This document shows, in pieces, positions 33,851 through 45,719 of a DNA stretch of 64,000 bases. This DNA comes from Closterium sp. NIES-65. Taxonomy: Eukaryota > Streptophyta > Zygnematophyceae > Desmidiales > Closteriaceae. The translations under genes were made by a program, and so were the position numbers. The DNA lies in the NCBI GenBank assembly GCA_948144175.1, contig CANXME010002192.1, forward strand, positions 1,984,001-2,048,000. The letters run 5' to 3'. Each line of letters begins with the position of its first letter. Positions within the stretch are counted from its first letter, which is position 1. The notes beneath the pieces were generated by a model, which worked only from the letters and a program-made list of their open reading frames with translations, was not told the origin of the DNA and did not search any database.

Positions 33851-34293
33851 CCAGGAAACCAGGGCCCCTCGAGGACCTCCGAGATCGCAGTTTCGGGATT
33901 CAATGGACGCGTGATCGCGAGATTGCGAGTGCGCGTTTGTTTCCTACGTAACGCATTGACGCATTGCACTTCACGCTGTGAGGGGTTGGTGATGGATGGG
34001 AGCCATGGTTGGGTTGATTGGTAGGTACTGGTAGTTCTAGTCTAGAATCGATAAGGGTATGTCAGATCCTTCAAAACCTGTTTTGGCTGGTTATTTGTCG
34101 ACCATTTGGTCGTCAAATTGTTTTCGCGAACGTCGACGCATTGGTCGAATTTTGGTCGACAAATTACGGCTGTGTTTGCAAATCTGACACGTTTAGTGGC
34201 TGATTTGCTGGCCGCTATCAGATGTGTCAGATTTGTTGGCCAGATTGCTCCGACGGGGTCGCAGATTTCGTAGCGATACAAGTAGCGATAACA
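33851..34293. other. Spacer upstream of the glycosyltransferase gene
   Basis: No gene seen. Probably holds the glycosyltransferase promoter. Ends at the target site of the solo gypsy LTR. GTCAGATCC near 34064 and its complement near 44840 are weak inverted motifs around the nest. Confidence 0.4.
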
Positions 34294-34305
34294 ACTATTG
34301 TTATG

Positions 34306-34636
34306 TGTTACGAGTGCAATTGAGTGAACGAGCGAGAATTGCACTATCTAAGCAAGAGTACAATGAGCGAAGGTATGAGCGAAGAATATATAGCGAAACT
34401 ACAGTGGTAACGGTAATGGTCGCGCGACGAGCCTGGGACTGAGGTTGGGAACGTGTCGAAGCGTAGGCCCGGAGCGCGGGTTACCAGCCGAGCCGTGAGG
34501 TCGGGATGCGATGTGCGAAAATGGCGGGATGATGAATGATGCGATGGTCGCGAGTGGTAACGGTGCTGACTGAGGTGCTACAGTGATGTACGCGTTGAGC
34601 AGAGATGCGAAGTAAGGAAAAGGGAATTTCCTTACA
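34306..34636 (-). repeat. 3' LTR of the gypsy element
   Basis: 331 bp with TGTTACGAGT...CCTTACA ends; preceded by TTATG. Confidence 0.94.
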
Positions 34637-37531
34637 CTACCCCCCCCCTCCTAAAAGGTCCTCCTTACGAAAGCGCGTAGACGTCTTTGAAGTTTCGGCT
34701 GCGTAGATAGTCGGTGACGACAGGGTGGTTTTCAATTCTGTCCAGGGGAACCCAGTTGTCCTCGGTGGGTGTACGATCTTTCCAGCGAATCAGAGACTCA
34801 ACTTTTCGGGCCCCTCGAGGGTCGCGAACTCTGTGGCTCAAGATTTTGTCGGGGGTGATGACTGGTTCGGTTGGTGGTCGTGACATGCTGGATGGTCGAT
34901 GTCGTGGGAGTTGGCTGGTGGATGGTACGTAAGGGCGAAGCAGGCTGACGTGGAACGAGGGGCTGACGTACCAGTCAGCAGGAAGGAGGAGGTGCGCGGT
35001 GACAGGTGTGATCATGTGACTGATTCGAAATGGCCCACAGTATCGAGGGCGGAGTTTGGGAGTGATGGGCAGGCGGAGGTTCTGAGTGTCGAGTAAAACG
35101 AGGTCGTCGGGCTGATAAGTGACGGGTCTGCGGTGGCGATCGGCGTTGCGTTTAGCGATGATATTTGATTTTTTAATTGCTTCTGCTGCCCTGGTCCATG
35201 CTGCTTGCAAAATCTCGGCGAACTGTTGTGCGCGTGGAACGGGATTGTCGGGGTTTGGTGTCATGGGTACTGTTGGGTTCTGTCCGTAATTCAAGTAGAA
35301 TGGCGACTGTTGGGTCGCGGCAGATGGCGCGTTGTTGTATGCGAACTCGATGAGAGGCAGCTGCTGCTCCCACGTGTTTGGATCGTCACACGTGGCTCGA
35401 ATGAGTTGCTCCATAGTCTGGTTTGTCCGTTCTGTCTGTCCGTCGGTTTCGGGGTGATACGATGAACTGAATTGAAGTCGCGTGCCGAACTGCTGCCACA
35501 GGTTCCGCCAGAAATTACTGGTAAACTTCGTGTCCCTGTCGCTGATGATTGACGCTGGTATCCCGTGCAGTCGAACGACGGTGGCGATGAAGAGTCGGGT
35601 TGTTTCCTCGGCTGTGATTGATTTCCTGCATGTTGCGAAATGTGCCATTTTCGTTAGTCGATCGACGACGACCAGGATCGCGTCATTCCCACTCGCCCCG
35701 GCCGGTAACCCCGTGACGAAGTCCATCGTCACCTGCTGCCAAGCACGCTCTGGAGGTGGGATTGGTTGTAATTGTCCTGCCGGCCGCTTCCTGGTTGACT
35801 TCATGAGTTGGCAAGTGGGACACGATGCCACGTGTCGTTGCACGTCGGTCAACATTTCCGGCCAGTAATAGTACCGCTGCAGCTGCTGCCGTGTTTTTTC
35901 TACTCCAAAATGTCCCGAGGTAACTCCGTCGTGTGCCTCCTGTAACAGTAGTTCCCGTAGTAGCGTGTACCCTGGTACCCAGATGCGGTCGGATCAAGCT
36001 TTTACGTAATAGGCTCCCTTGGCTGCTGCGAATTGCTGTGAGTTTCCTCCTGTGAAGAATGGGTCTGTTTGATATCCGTGGGTAAATAGTCCTGTCAGTA
36101 ACGGGCTGGTCAGGGCGAGTAGTATCGCATGTATTTGGGCAGTGGGGCGGGTCAGTGCGTCGGCGATATTCGAGGCTCCTTTTTTATATGTGACCGTATA
36201 GTGGAAATTCGATTCGAGGAAGTCAAGCCACCGAATCTGTCGTGGGTTGAGGTGGGGCTGTGCGCGAAGGTACTGTAGGGATCGATGGTCTGTCCGTACT
36301 GTCACGTCTGCGCCGGTCAAGTAGCAACGCCACACTTTGAATGCATGCACGATCGCGAGCATTTCGCGGTCGTGTATCGGGTAATTTCGCTCAAGTGGAT
36401 GTAGCTTGCGTGATTCGTAGGTGATGGGTTGGAGGCCGTTGCCGAAGTCCTGTAACAGTACGGCTCCGATGGCGATGTCAATCGCGTCTGTAACAACTTC
36501 GAAGGGGGGGTGTGGGTCAGCAATGCGTAGGACGGGTGGTGAACAGATAACATTTTTCAGGGCAGAGAAGGCAGCATGCTCTTTCTCCCCCCACGTAAAA
36601 AAAAACCCCCTTACGCAGTAAATCAGTGAGCGGGGCTGTTAAGCGTGCCATGTCGGGGACGAACCGACGAACGTAATTAACAAACCCTAAAAAACTCTGT
36701 AGTTCCCTGATGTTCGTCGGGGGATGCCACGCTTTTACGGTATCCAGCTTCTTAGGGTCTATCTCAACCCCAGCCTCCGAAATGACGTGACCTAAAAAAC
36801 TCGCACTTGGAGCCCTTGGTGAGTAACCGATGTGCCTCTAAAATTTTAAAAACTGCTTCGAGATCTACTAAGTGCTGCTTCTGGTCCCGACTATAAACGA
36901 GGATGTCGTCGAGGTAAACTATGACGCATTTATCTAAAAGTGGCCTAAACGCCTCGTTCATGGTCATCTGAAATGTTGCAGGCGCGTTGGTCAGCCCGAA
37001 AGGCATCACCGTGTACTCGAATGACCCGTACCTAGTCCTAAATGCTGTCTAGGCGCAGTCCGATGGTTCCACCCGAATTTGATGGTAACCTCCCCGTAAG
37101 TCTATTTTCGAAAATACTCGTGCGGTTCGCAGCTGGTCGATCAGTTCGTCGGCGCAGGGGATGGGGTATCGTGATTTTACTGTTACCCTGTTAAGCGCTC
37201 AATAGTCGATGCACATGCGAAACCCCCCGTCTTTTTTCGGTGTGAACAGAATCGGTGCGGCGAACGGTGACGAGCTCGCTCGGATAAACTGCTTCTCTAA
37301 CAGGTAATCTAACTGCTTCCTTAGCTCGTCGAGCTCGGGCTGTGTCAGTCGAAATTGGCGCTGTACAGTTGGCTGTGCCCCCGGTTCTAACTCGATCCTA
37401 TGGTCATGCACCCGCTGGGGTGGCAGCCCTTGCGGTAAGTAATCCGGAAAGATACCCGGGAACCGTTTCAGTAGTGCCTGTAGTTCGGGTGGTACGGCTG
37501 CCAACAGTTTCTGCAAATCACTCGACCGGTC

Positions 37532-40500
37532 TGAGAAGAAGTGAACGAGAATGCATGAACTATAAATGAAGTGAGTACAAATATGAAACCCTAATTGGGT
37601 TGTACCCCCTATGGGATACCCCACTATAGCCTACACAAATAAGTAAGCTATAATGTTCTGACACACCCCCATAGGCAAAGTGGGGGAGAACAAGGGGTCA
37701 CAAGACCAGTCAAGCAAAGCAAAGCAAAGCAAAGCTCAGGGTGGATCACAAAGTCACCACACATTCCGAGCGCAAGGTCAAGGGCCACAAGGCCAGTTCG
37801 CATGCAAGATCATATAAAGAGATATACAAGAGTCAAGCAAGCAAGAGCAAGAGTATATATAGGTCAAGGTACAAGCAAGGTCAAGAAGTGAGCAAGTGAG
37901 GCAAGACAGGCACAAGACCCAGCTGCGTGCAGCAACGCTGATGATCACAAGGAGCAAGTGCCTTGGGGAAGACATCAGCAGTGTTGGCCTCAGAGGCCAC
38001 GTACGCAAGTCGCAACTGTCCACGCTGCTGCAGCTCACGAGCAAGAAAGTAGCGGAGAGCAATGTGCTTTGTCCTGTGCTCCAGTCGCTGCTCTCGACAC
38101 AAGGCCAGCATGGCCTTGTTGTCTACGTACAGGACTGGAGGAGAACGAGGCGGCTCTCCAAGGTCGGTCAGCAGGTAGGTGAGCCAGCGAAGCTCCTGAG
38201 CAGCCATAGCCCCGGCGTAGATCTCAGCCTCACAACTGAAGCCGAGAACAGAAGACGAGTGAGTAGCCTGCCACGAGAGAGAGCCGGAACCAAGGCCGAA
38301 GGTGTAACCCTGTGACGACCGCTGCGTAGCCTGGTCGTCAGCCCAAGAAGCGTCTGCGTGCCCTGTGAGGACCACTGGACTGCGCCCTCCAAGCACTAGC
38401 CCCATGCCCGACGTACTGCACAAGTAGCGCAACACCCTCTTCGCTGCAGCCATGTGCTCAGGTCGGTGTCTCCCAGGAGCAACATAGCGTGCGAGAATGC
38501 TGAGAGGGTATGCAAGGTCAGGTCGTGTGCAGGTCATCAGGTACATGAGGCAGCCAACAAGCTCTGCAAACGGGCCACTCGACTCTACGGACTCATCCGA
38601 AGGCAGAGCTGAGAGCGAGTGGCGAGTAGGCAGAGGAGTGGCCTGAGGCGAGGAGTACGTGAAGCCAAAGCGCTGAAGGACCTGCTGCACCATGTGTGAC
38701 TGAGTCAGGGTAATGGTGCGGCGTGCTCTGTCCCGGGTGATCTGTAAGCCAAGGTAGCTGCGCAGTTCACCCAGGTCAGTGCACGTGTGTCTCATCTGCA
38801 GCTCGGACTTCAAGTAGGCGAGTCCAGCAGTGTCCGCTGTGGCAAAGACCAAGTCGTCGACGTACACGAGGATGTAGAACGGCGGCAAAGAGGTGTCGGT
38901 GCGCAGAAACAGCGACGGGTCAGCAGTAGAGGGAGCAAACCCAAGTGCCGCAAGCGTAGTCCTCAGTGTGTCGTGCCACTCACGTGAAGCCTGGCGGAGA
39001 CCGTAGACTGGACGCCGGAGACTCCACTGGGTACCAGGAGGGAAAGACCCAGTGAAGCCAGGTGGGCGACGCAGCCAGATCTCCTCGTGCAGGCTGCCCT
39101 ACAAGAAAGCTGTGCTGAAGTCGAGAGAGTGCAGCTCGTAGTCACAGTGAGCAGCAACGTGCAGCAGTACCCGAAGAGTGGTCATCTTCGGGGTGGGGGA
39201 GAAGGTCTGAAAGTAGTCAACCCCCTGTCGCTGACTGAAGCCACGAGCCACGTAACGCGCCTTGAAGAGAGGAGAGAACCCGGCGGCCGCTTTACCTTGA
39301 AAATCCACATGCCACTGGCGATGTTCACGCCAGGAGGGGGAACAGTGTCGACGAAGGTGCCTGTGGACTTCCAGGAAGCCATCTCTGCATCCATAGCTGC
39401 CTGCCACTGAGAGGAGTAGGGACCCTCTACGGCCTCCGCGTAAGAGCGCGGAGTCGGGATGTCTAGTGCATCCGGGTCTCCCTCAGGGGCTAGCATTACA
39501 GACGCAAGATGAGGTGAAGCGGCGGCCAGACACTGGAACTCCTCCTGCCTGTCCTCAAGGACGTCCGTGCCAAGGGCACACTCACCCCCGACGGATGGAG
39601 GACAGGCAGACTCAGACTCAGCGACAAGACTAGCAGCGTAGTCTAGACGACAGCGCGCAGCAAAGTCGACGAGCTCAGTGACAAGGGGAGACGCAGCAGA
39701 AGACTCGAAAGAAGGGTCACTGACAGCAGTAGCAAGAAGACGCGTGACAGTAGGACTGGCAGCACGAAGAGAGTCCGACTCCGGGTCGGCAAGAGCAGGA
39801 AGAGAGGAAGCTGGAGGAGAAGGCAAAGGGGCACACAGAGGAGCAGTAGACGGACGCAGAGACATCCGGTGTGTGCGAGGGACAGGAGGAGGACGCTGAC
39901 GCGAACCACGACCACTAGTGCGCGCAGTACGAACAGGCAACGCAGGACGAGACGAAGGCTCACGACGCTTAGTAAGACCTCCAGTCGGACCAGCGTAGGG
40001 AGAAGGAGCAGGCAAAGGTGAGGCAGGCTGTATCTGTGACTGTGACGAGACAGGCTGTGGACCTTCTAAGGGAGGAGGAGGAGGACTAGGAGAAGGTGTA
40101 AGACCAAGAACCTGCTGCAGGAGCGGAACGAAGTACAGTCGAGGCCGCGCGGCGACGCTAGAAACAGCAGGGACAGCACCAGTACCCCCAGCAGGAGTAC
40201 CCGCTCCAGCAGCACCTCCAGTAGCTCCAGAACCTCCAGCAGCACCACCAGGAGCACCACCAGTCGGACCTCCAGCGGCAGTCTCAGCGTCAACACCCCC
40301 AGCAGCACCAGCTCCAGGAGAACCCTCAGACCCAGCAGCTCCAGCACCCACAGTACGAGCACCGCCGGGACGCTCGGCAGCTGTACCCTCTGCAGCCGAA
40401 GAACCTCCAGCACCAGCAGCACGCCTCCAGCGCCTGGCAAACCACTCACGTAGCTCCGGAGGGGAGAGTGGCTCTCGGCGAGACGAAGCACCTCCAGGCG

Positions 40501-42032
40501 GAGCACCCCCAGTCTCAGCACCTCCAGGCTCAGCACCCCCAGGCTCAGTACCCCCAGGCTCAGTACCCCCAGGCACAGCACCCCCAAGCTCAGCACCTCC
40601 AGGCTCAGCACCCCCAGGCTCAGCACCCCTAGGATCAGCACCCCCAGGCTCAGCACCCCCAGGCTTAGCACCTCCAGACTCCGCACCCCCAGGCTCAGTA
40701 CCCGCAGGCGTAGCACCTCCAGTCTCAGCACCCCCAGGCTCAGCTCCTGCAGCAGCACCAGAGTCACCTGTGACCTCGACAGGCTCGACCGCGTCTACCT
40801 GGGACACACCTGAAGGGGCAGGACCCGTAGGGGGGAGGGGGTCTACCGGGGGGGGACCTGGTACCAAGAAGAGCGGGGGCGGGGGGAGGGACGGAGTGCG
40901 GTAGGGGACGAGGCGGTAGTAGGGCACCGACTCGTCGAACGTGACGTCCTGGGAGGACAGAACACGTCGGGAGGTGGGGTGGTAGAACTGCCGAGGGGAG
41001 CAGGGAGCAGCGCGAGGGGACAGCTTGTCCGCAGACAAGTCGCGGACAAACGCCCGAGATCCCCAGACCCGGAACGCCGACGCATCGCCAACCTTCCCCG
41101 TCCACAGAAGGGCAGGGGAGGTCTCCGGCCTAGAGACCCTGGGGTGGAGGTCGATCTGATGCGCCGCGTACCTGACCGCAAACGGCCACAGAAAATGGGG
41201 GGCAGCCGCATGCATCATAGACGTACGAGCGACGTCCATGACCATGCCAATGCGGCGCTCAGCAATCCCATTTTGCTGCGGTGAGTCCGGAAGCGTGAAG
41301 GTCTGGGAGATGCCTCGCGCACTACAGAAGGCACGCAGAAGGCCAGAGGAGAACTCTCCGCCTCTGTCCGAGTGCAGACGCAACACAGGAAAGTCCGAGC
41401 CAAAGCTCTGCCTGAGCTGGAGACGAGCTGCGCGGATCCAGTCGATCAGCACCTCAGTGACATCACCCTTGCTGCGCAAGGGGAAGACTGTGGTGTAACG
41501 CGAGTAGTCGTCAACCACCAACAGGAAGTAGCACTCGTGACCGAGTCCACGGACGCGGGCAGGGCCCCACACATCCATGTGAAGCGTCTGCAACGGAGCC
41601 TCTGTCGGAGGAAGCTGGGAGGAGTGAGGGGCAGCACGCTGGCGCCCCTCGACGCAGGGGACAAAGGCAGGGCCAGGGCCCTGAGGAAGGGGAGGGAGGG
41701 ACCGGGGGAGACCAGACACAAGAAGACGGGAGGCCATGCCTCTGAGCCGAAGCAGAGAGGGGTGGCCAAGGCGGTGGTGCCAGAGGAGAGTCTCGTGAGA
41801 CAGACGGCGACACGAACAGGGGGCAGACTCAGGACCAAACCTGGACGCTAAGTGGTGGGCCCTAAGCACAGTTCCCACAGGGGAACCTGCTCTAATTCCA
41901 TGAGAAGAAGCGAACGAGAATGCATGAACTATGAATGAAGTGAGTACAAATATGAAACCCTAATTGGGTTGTACCCCCTATGGGATACCCCACTATAGCC
42001 TACACAAATAAGTAAGCTATAATGTTCTGACA
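37532..42032 (-). mobile_element. Ty1/copia retrotransposon B, internally deleted (4,501 bp)
   Basis: 132-bp LTRs (37532-37663 and 41901-42032), two differences, perfect duplications CGGTC at 37527-37531 and 42033-42037. The primer-site region TGGAATTAGAGCAGG is a degenerate iMet site, and TATGGGGGTG precedes the 3' LTR. The 5' leader runs straight into the GAG-preintegrase region: gag and protease (about 3 kb relative to A, D and E) are missing. Inserted in the gypsy pol gene. Confidence 0.95.
37881..41878 (-). pseudogene. Truncated copia pol of element B
   Basis: Starts within GAG-preintegrase (LLWHHRLGHPSLLRLRG). Integrase motifs HMDVWG, HSDRGGEF and QQNGIAERR are present. A short in-frame deletion follows RAAPC. 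A one-base deletion near 39270 shifts the frame at VKRPPGS. TAG replaces CAG at 39099-39101 (STAFL-stop-GS). RT YVDD and RNase H CEAEIYAGA remain, and the frame ends at 37881. Without gag and protease it cannot move by itself. Confidence 0.9.
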
Positions 42033-42639
42033 CGGTCCTCTTTTTCCACTAATGCGATATCCACTACGTACACGTGAGCTCCAGCAGCGACAGCCCGTTT
42101 CATCGTGATGGCGTTGACCTGGACCGTCGAAGACTCGGGTGGCTGGCAGCGAGGTAGGACGACCCAGTTACCACTACGTCGCACTGTGCAGCTACCCGTC
42201 GTCCAGTCAATTTGTGGGTTATACCGTCGCAGCCAATCACGTCCCAATAAAATGTCGTGCCCATCCAGTGTCGTTGGGAGCATTTCCTGTGTAAACCCGA
42301 AGTTCCCTCCGCAGCGGACCTTTACTCTCTCCACCTTTTCCCGTATAGCCAGTGGCGTGCCGTCGACTAAGCGTGCATCTATCTCAGGTAAGCATCGGTT
42401 AAGTGTTAACTGTAATTTCCGTGCGGTTGCGGTATTAACTAAGCTGTGACTTGCTTCTCCGTCAATAAAGATCTTCACTGCTGCTCCCTGTATTTTCCCG
42501 TAGATTAGTACCGGGCAAACTGTCGTTGTACCCTCCTTATTCATCCGAGCCCGATCGATGGCATGAATCGGTACTGTGACTCGGTGAGGGCCGGTGTGGT
42601 TGGGCGAGCAGGCAGTCTCGTCAGTAGTTGGCCCAACTT

Positions 42640-43818
42640 CTACTGACTGCTGGCGTTTCCCTGCCTCTGAGACTCCCTCCCCTGCTCTGCTCCTCGGCGC
42701 CTCAGCTTCTCTGGGCATTCGCTCTTGCGATGGCCCGGCCTGTTGCAAGCAAAGCAGTGCCCCTTAAACGGTGTGGCAGCTGCATTCGTTGCGACGGCGT
42801 GTACAGTGGCGTGCTCGGTCGGTCCCCGAGGACGATGTCCGTAATAGGACCCCGGTCTCGGTCGGCGTAGAATGTCGATCTTCTCGGCGAGCGCGAGAAT
42901 CTCGTTGAAGTTAGAGAGTCCGCGCAGCATTATCTCGTGCGAGATGTCCGGCTTCAGCCCTCCAACGTAACGGTCCACCCGCTCCGCTTCGTGCATGTAG
43001 CCGACCTGCTTGCAAAGTGCGAGAAAACCGCTGGTATAGTCTTGAACTGACCCGAGCTGGCGCCAAGTGCGCAGTTTCTGACGCGCCGAAATTGAAGCCG
43101 CGATCGGCTCAAAACGCGCCTGAAGTCCTGCGCACCACGCATCCCACGTGCTGTATTGGGCGGTCTCGCAGAACGAACTCCAGGTGACAGCTGGACCCGA
43201 GGGCCCTTCCTCGTGCGACGGTGGCTCGTAGGCGCGTGGCGACGTCACGATGACTCGCCACCAGTCCATGGCGGGGCCTCTTAGCAGTGAAACCGCATAC
43301 CGGATCTTTGCGGCGTCCGACTCGACGTAATTGGCGTCGAAGCAAACGTTCATCGTGAAGACCCACGATTGAACTGTCGGACCGCCGCGTTGACTTGGGT
43401 CGAAGCAGGGCGGGCGTTGCGGCTTGAGCGGCATTGGTGCCATGTTGGGTTGTTCGCCACTTGTCGCCGCAAATTCCACGTGCCGACGGACTTCTCGAGG
43501 CTCCCGTGGGCTTGGTGCGATCCTGTTTCCTCCCATGCCAGGCATCGGTTGGGCGGCGCCCTCACTGGCTGCGCCTGAGCGTTGTCCCGTGCTGTCGTGT
43601 TGTGTTGGTGTGCCGGACGAGATGATGATCGGCTCATCCGAACGTGCAGATGCGTTTGTTGGTGCGTGGGATGTCGTCGGTACGTTCATCGTGGATTGTT
43701 GACGGGCGGAGTCACGTTCCGCCGTGAGGGTCGCGATTTCAAGCGCCGAATCCTCCAGTTGACGCACGAGACGATCAAGTTGCTCCTGCGTCAATGTGGC
43801 GAGCGTGAAATCGGCCAT
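42640..43818 (-). CDS. Gypsy gag
   Basis: Start ATG 43816-43818 (MADFTLATLTQEQLD). A coiled N-terminus, a retrotransposon capsid-like part (WCAGLQARFEP, YVGGLKPDISHEI), and a C-terminal zinc knuckle CFACNRPGHRKSEC give a nucleic-acid-binding capsid protein. It overlaps the protease frame by about 109 nt in the -1 frame. No internal stops. Confidence 0.88.
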   Translation of the reverse strand: MADFTLATLTQEQLDRLVRQLEDSALEIATLTAERDSARQQSTMNVPTTSHAPTNASARSDEPIIISSGTPTQHDSTGQRSGAASEGAAQPMPGMGGNRIAPSPREPREVRRHVEFAATSGEQPNMAPMPLKPQRPPCFDPSQRGGPTVQSWVFTMNVCFDANYVESDAAKIRYAVSLLRGPAMDWWRVIVTSPRAYEPPSHEEGPSGPAVTWSSFCETAQYSTWDAWCAGLQARFEPIAASISARQKLRTWRQLGSVQDYTSGFLALCKQVGYMHEAERVDRYVGGLKPDISHEIMLRGLSNFNEILALAEKIDILRRPRPGSYYGHRPRGPTEHATVHAVATNAAATPFKGHCFACNRPGHRKSECPEKLRRRGAEQGRESQRQGNASSQ

Positions 43819-43999
43819 GGCGGGGGTGTCGGGCAAGCTCAGTGAGAGCCTCGGCCGTGGCCGTGCGTGCTTGCGAGAGAGCACTACGAGCGGCGGTGCT
43901 GTATCGCTGAGAGACGGCTACCCCCCCCAAAAATTGAGATAGTGGGGAAGTGAAGGTGTGGATGCGGTCCGAGATGGGATCGTAGGCTCTGATACCAAG

Positions 44000-44329
44000 T
44001 GTTACGAGTGCAATTGAGTGAACGAGCGAGAATTGCACTATCGAAGCAAGAGTACAATGAGCGAAGGTATGAGCGAAGAATATATAGCGAAACTACAGTG
44101 GTAACGGTAATGGTTGCGCGACGAGCCTGGGACTGAGGTTGGGAACGTGTCGAAGCGTAGGCCCGGAGCGCGGGTTACCGCCGAGCCGTGAGGTCGGGAT
44201 GCGATGTGCGAAAATAGCGGGATGATGAATGATGCGATGGTCGCGAGTGGTAACGGTGCTGACTGAGGTGCTACAGTGATGTACGCGTTGAGCAGAGATG
44301 CGAAGTAAGGAAAAGGGAATTTCCTTACA
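44000..44329 (-). repeat. 5' LTR of the gypsy element
   Basis: 330 bp, near-identical to 34306-34636; the primer site lies immediately left of it. Confidence 0.94.
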
Positions 44330-44614
44330 TTATGAATGAACTTGCAGAGTGCGCAGTAAAACGAATAACGAGAATGACTGATTACTGAATTACTGAATTT
44401 CGATACAATGGAAGTGACGAGGCCTAAATAGGGGAAGTCCTAGCAAGGTAGGGAGGTTGGGCGAGGATGGCTCGGTGATGGATGCGATTGGTGCGGAGGT
44501 GACTCGGGGGTAGTTCGGTGCGACGAAATAGGAAGGACAGGTTCGTCGCGTGGTCCTCGGGATGGCCTCGCTAACGAGTGCCTCAGTAAGGATTCTGTAA
44601 ATCCTTACAACTAT

Positions 44615-45719
44615 TGGCTGTCGTAAATTTGTTACGTCGCAGGATTACTGCTGCATTGCCAAGTCGACATGTTGGCCGAATCGAGTCGACTACATGTCGG
44701 ATTGATGTCGACTTTTTGAAACGGCCATCAAATTTACGAAAAGTGGCCGGATGATGCGAGCTCGTCGAAAATATTTGCGACTGTCGCTAACGTGTTACTT
44801 TCGCCAAAACCGGCCAGTCGGATTAAGCCACTTTCGGATCTGACTCCCTAAGCATCTGCGCCCCACCTCCCATAGGGCTTGGTCTGCACGGTTGTAATGC
44901 TGAATTTTGTGGTATATTACATAAAATTTTCAATTGCATTACAAAAAATTTCCCATTCGTCAATGCGTATGTGATGGCTTCAATCCATTCCTTCTGATGC
45001 TGTGTAATATGCAGGTTTACTTGATAACGTCTTTTATATGTGCAATGCATAATCAGTTTCACTGTTCAGAAATTCGACATAAGCAACGAGTCACCTAGAG
45101 TACTCATCGCGCCGCTATGCGTGCAGCTCGTCTTGTACATTCTTAGCACGTTATCACACGGTAGAATGCGGTATCAGCTTGGTCCGTTATGACCGTTTTG
45201 AACCGTATGATGCTCCAGCGATACCACTATACATCTATCGATTTCAAGCAGTCGAGGACAACAACACCATTCAAAGCAGCGCCGACAACCTCTGCAATTA
45301 TCGAAGCGCAGATTGAACACATGAACGTCAGTTGGCTGGCTCGGAAACGGAGTGGATGTGTGAGGCAGGGTTGCTCATAGGCGCCCATTGGACATGAACG
45401 TCAGTCCAAGTAGCACCACAGACATGAACGTCTGAGAATCGCATTCGCATGTTAGTTGTTGAAATGCCGGGCGCTCCCCGCCGAGACGTCGCTCTACAGC
45501 CGTGACGCAACGCGACGCGACAACCACGAAGCTTCTCATCATGGCCTATCGTGGGTTCTGCAGCGCGCGTTGTCGTTATGTTCTGTATCAAGCAGTACGA
45601 AGTCATGCTGATAGGCATCAAATATGCCAGCTGCTCAATCCATGCCAAAGAGACTTATTACCGCTGATACTACAAGTACGAAAACTGCTGTCAGCGACAA
45701 ATCTTGTCGTCCCCCAGCC
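44615..45719. other. Spacer upstream of the EXORDIUM-like gene
   Basis: No gene recognised. The last few hundred bases presumably hold the promoter of the EXORDIUM-like gene. TGTACATTCTTAGCA-like AT-poor sequence shows no clear TATA box. Confidence 0.4.

Larger units (their letters stand above)
34665..42748 (-). pseudogene. Gypsy pol (protease, RT, RNase H, integrase, chromodomain), broken
   Basis: Protease FIDGEASHSL is unusual: the active-site triplet is D-G-E instead of D-S/T-G. Pol is cut by copia B after VEKED; removing B and one CGGTC copy rejoins the frame exactly. RT has the YLDD motif in [11 protein letters not shown]. Nonsense codons occur at 37199-37201 (CIDY-stop-ALN), 37049-37051 and 35994-35996. 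Frame breaks are near 36795 and in an A9 run near 36597-36605. Integrase has the HHCC finger (HFGVEKTRQQ, CPTCQLMK), the DDE residues (MDFVTGLP, SDRDTKF, ETDGQTERTN), and a C-terminal chromodomain-like segment (ILSHRVRDPRGARKVESLI). The gene ends at 34665. Not functional. Confidence 0.92.
34306..44329 (-). mobile_element. Ty3/gypsy chromodomain retrotransposon, split by copia B
   Basis: LTRs 34306-34636 (331 bp) and 44000-44329 (330 bp) differ by about three substitutions and one indel. Target duplications TTATG lie at 34301-34305 and 44330-44334. On the minus strand the primer site TGGTATCAGAGC (exact plant tRNA-iMet complement) follows the 5' LTR, and a purine tract AGGAGGGGGG precedes the 3' LTR. 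Without copia B it is about 5.5 kb. Coding order gag, protease, RT, RNase H, integrase, chromodomain identifies a chromovirus. Confidence 0.95.
34299..44609. mobile_element. Solo gypsy-type LTR split by the gypsy element
   Basis: Seven bases TGTTATG (34299-34305) plus 44335-44609 (ending ATCCTTACA) form a 282-bp LTR with TG...CA ends, flanked by ACTAT at 34294-34298 and 44610-44614. No internal sequence or second LTR of this family remains, so it is a solo LTR. Its last bases resemble those of the inserted gypsy (CCTTACA), suggesting a related family. Confidence 0.8.

Noticed and set aside
34064-44850. Possible DNA-transposon ends GTCAGATCC around the gypsy nest
   Set aside because: Only about nine bases are clearly complementary and no target duplication was found.
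45624-45719. Upstream in-frame start of the EXORDIUM-like protein
   Set aside because: It would place 32 polar residues before the signal peptide; ATG 45720 gives the usual N-terminus.
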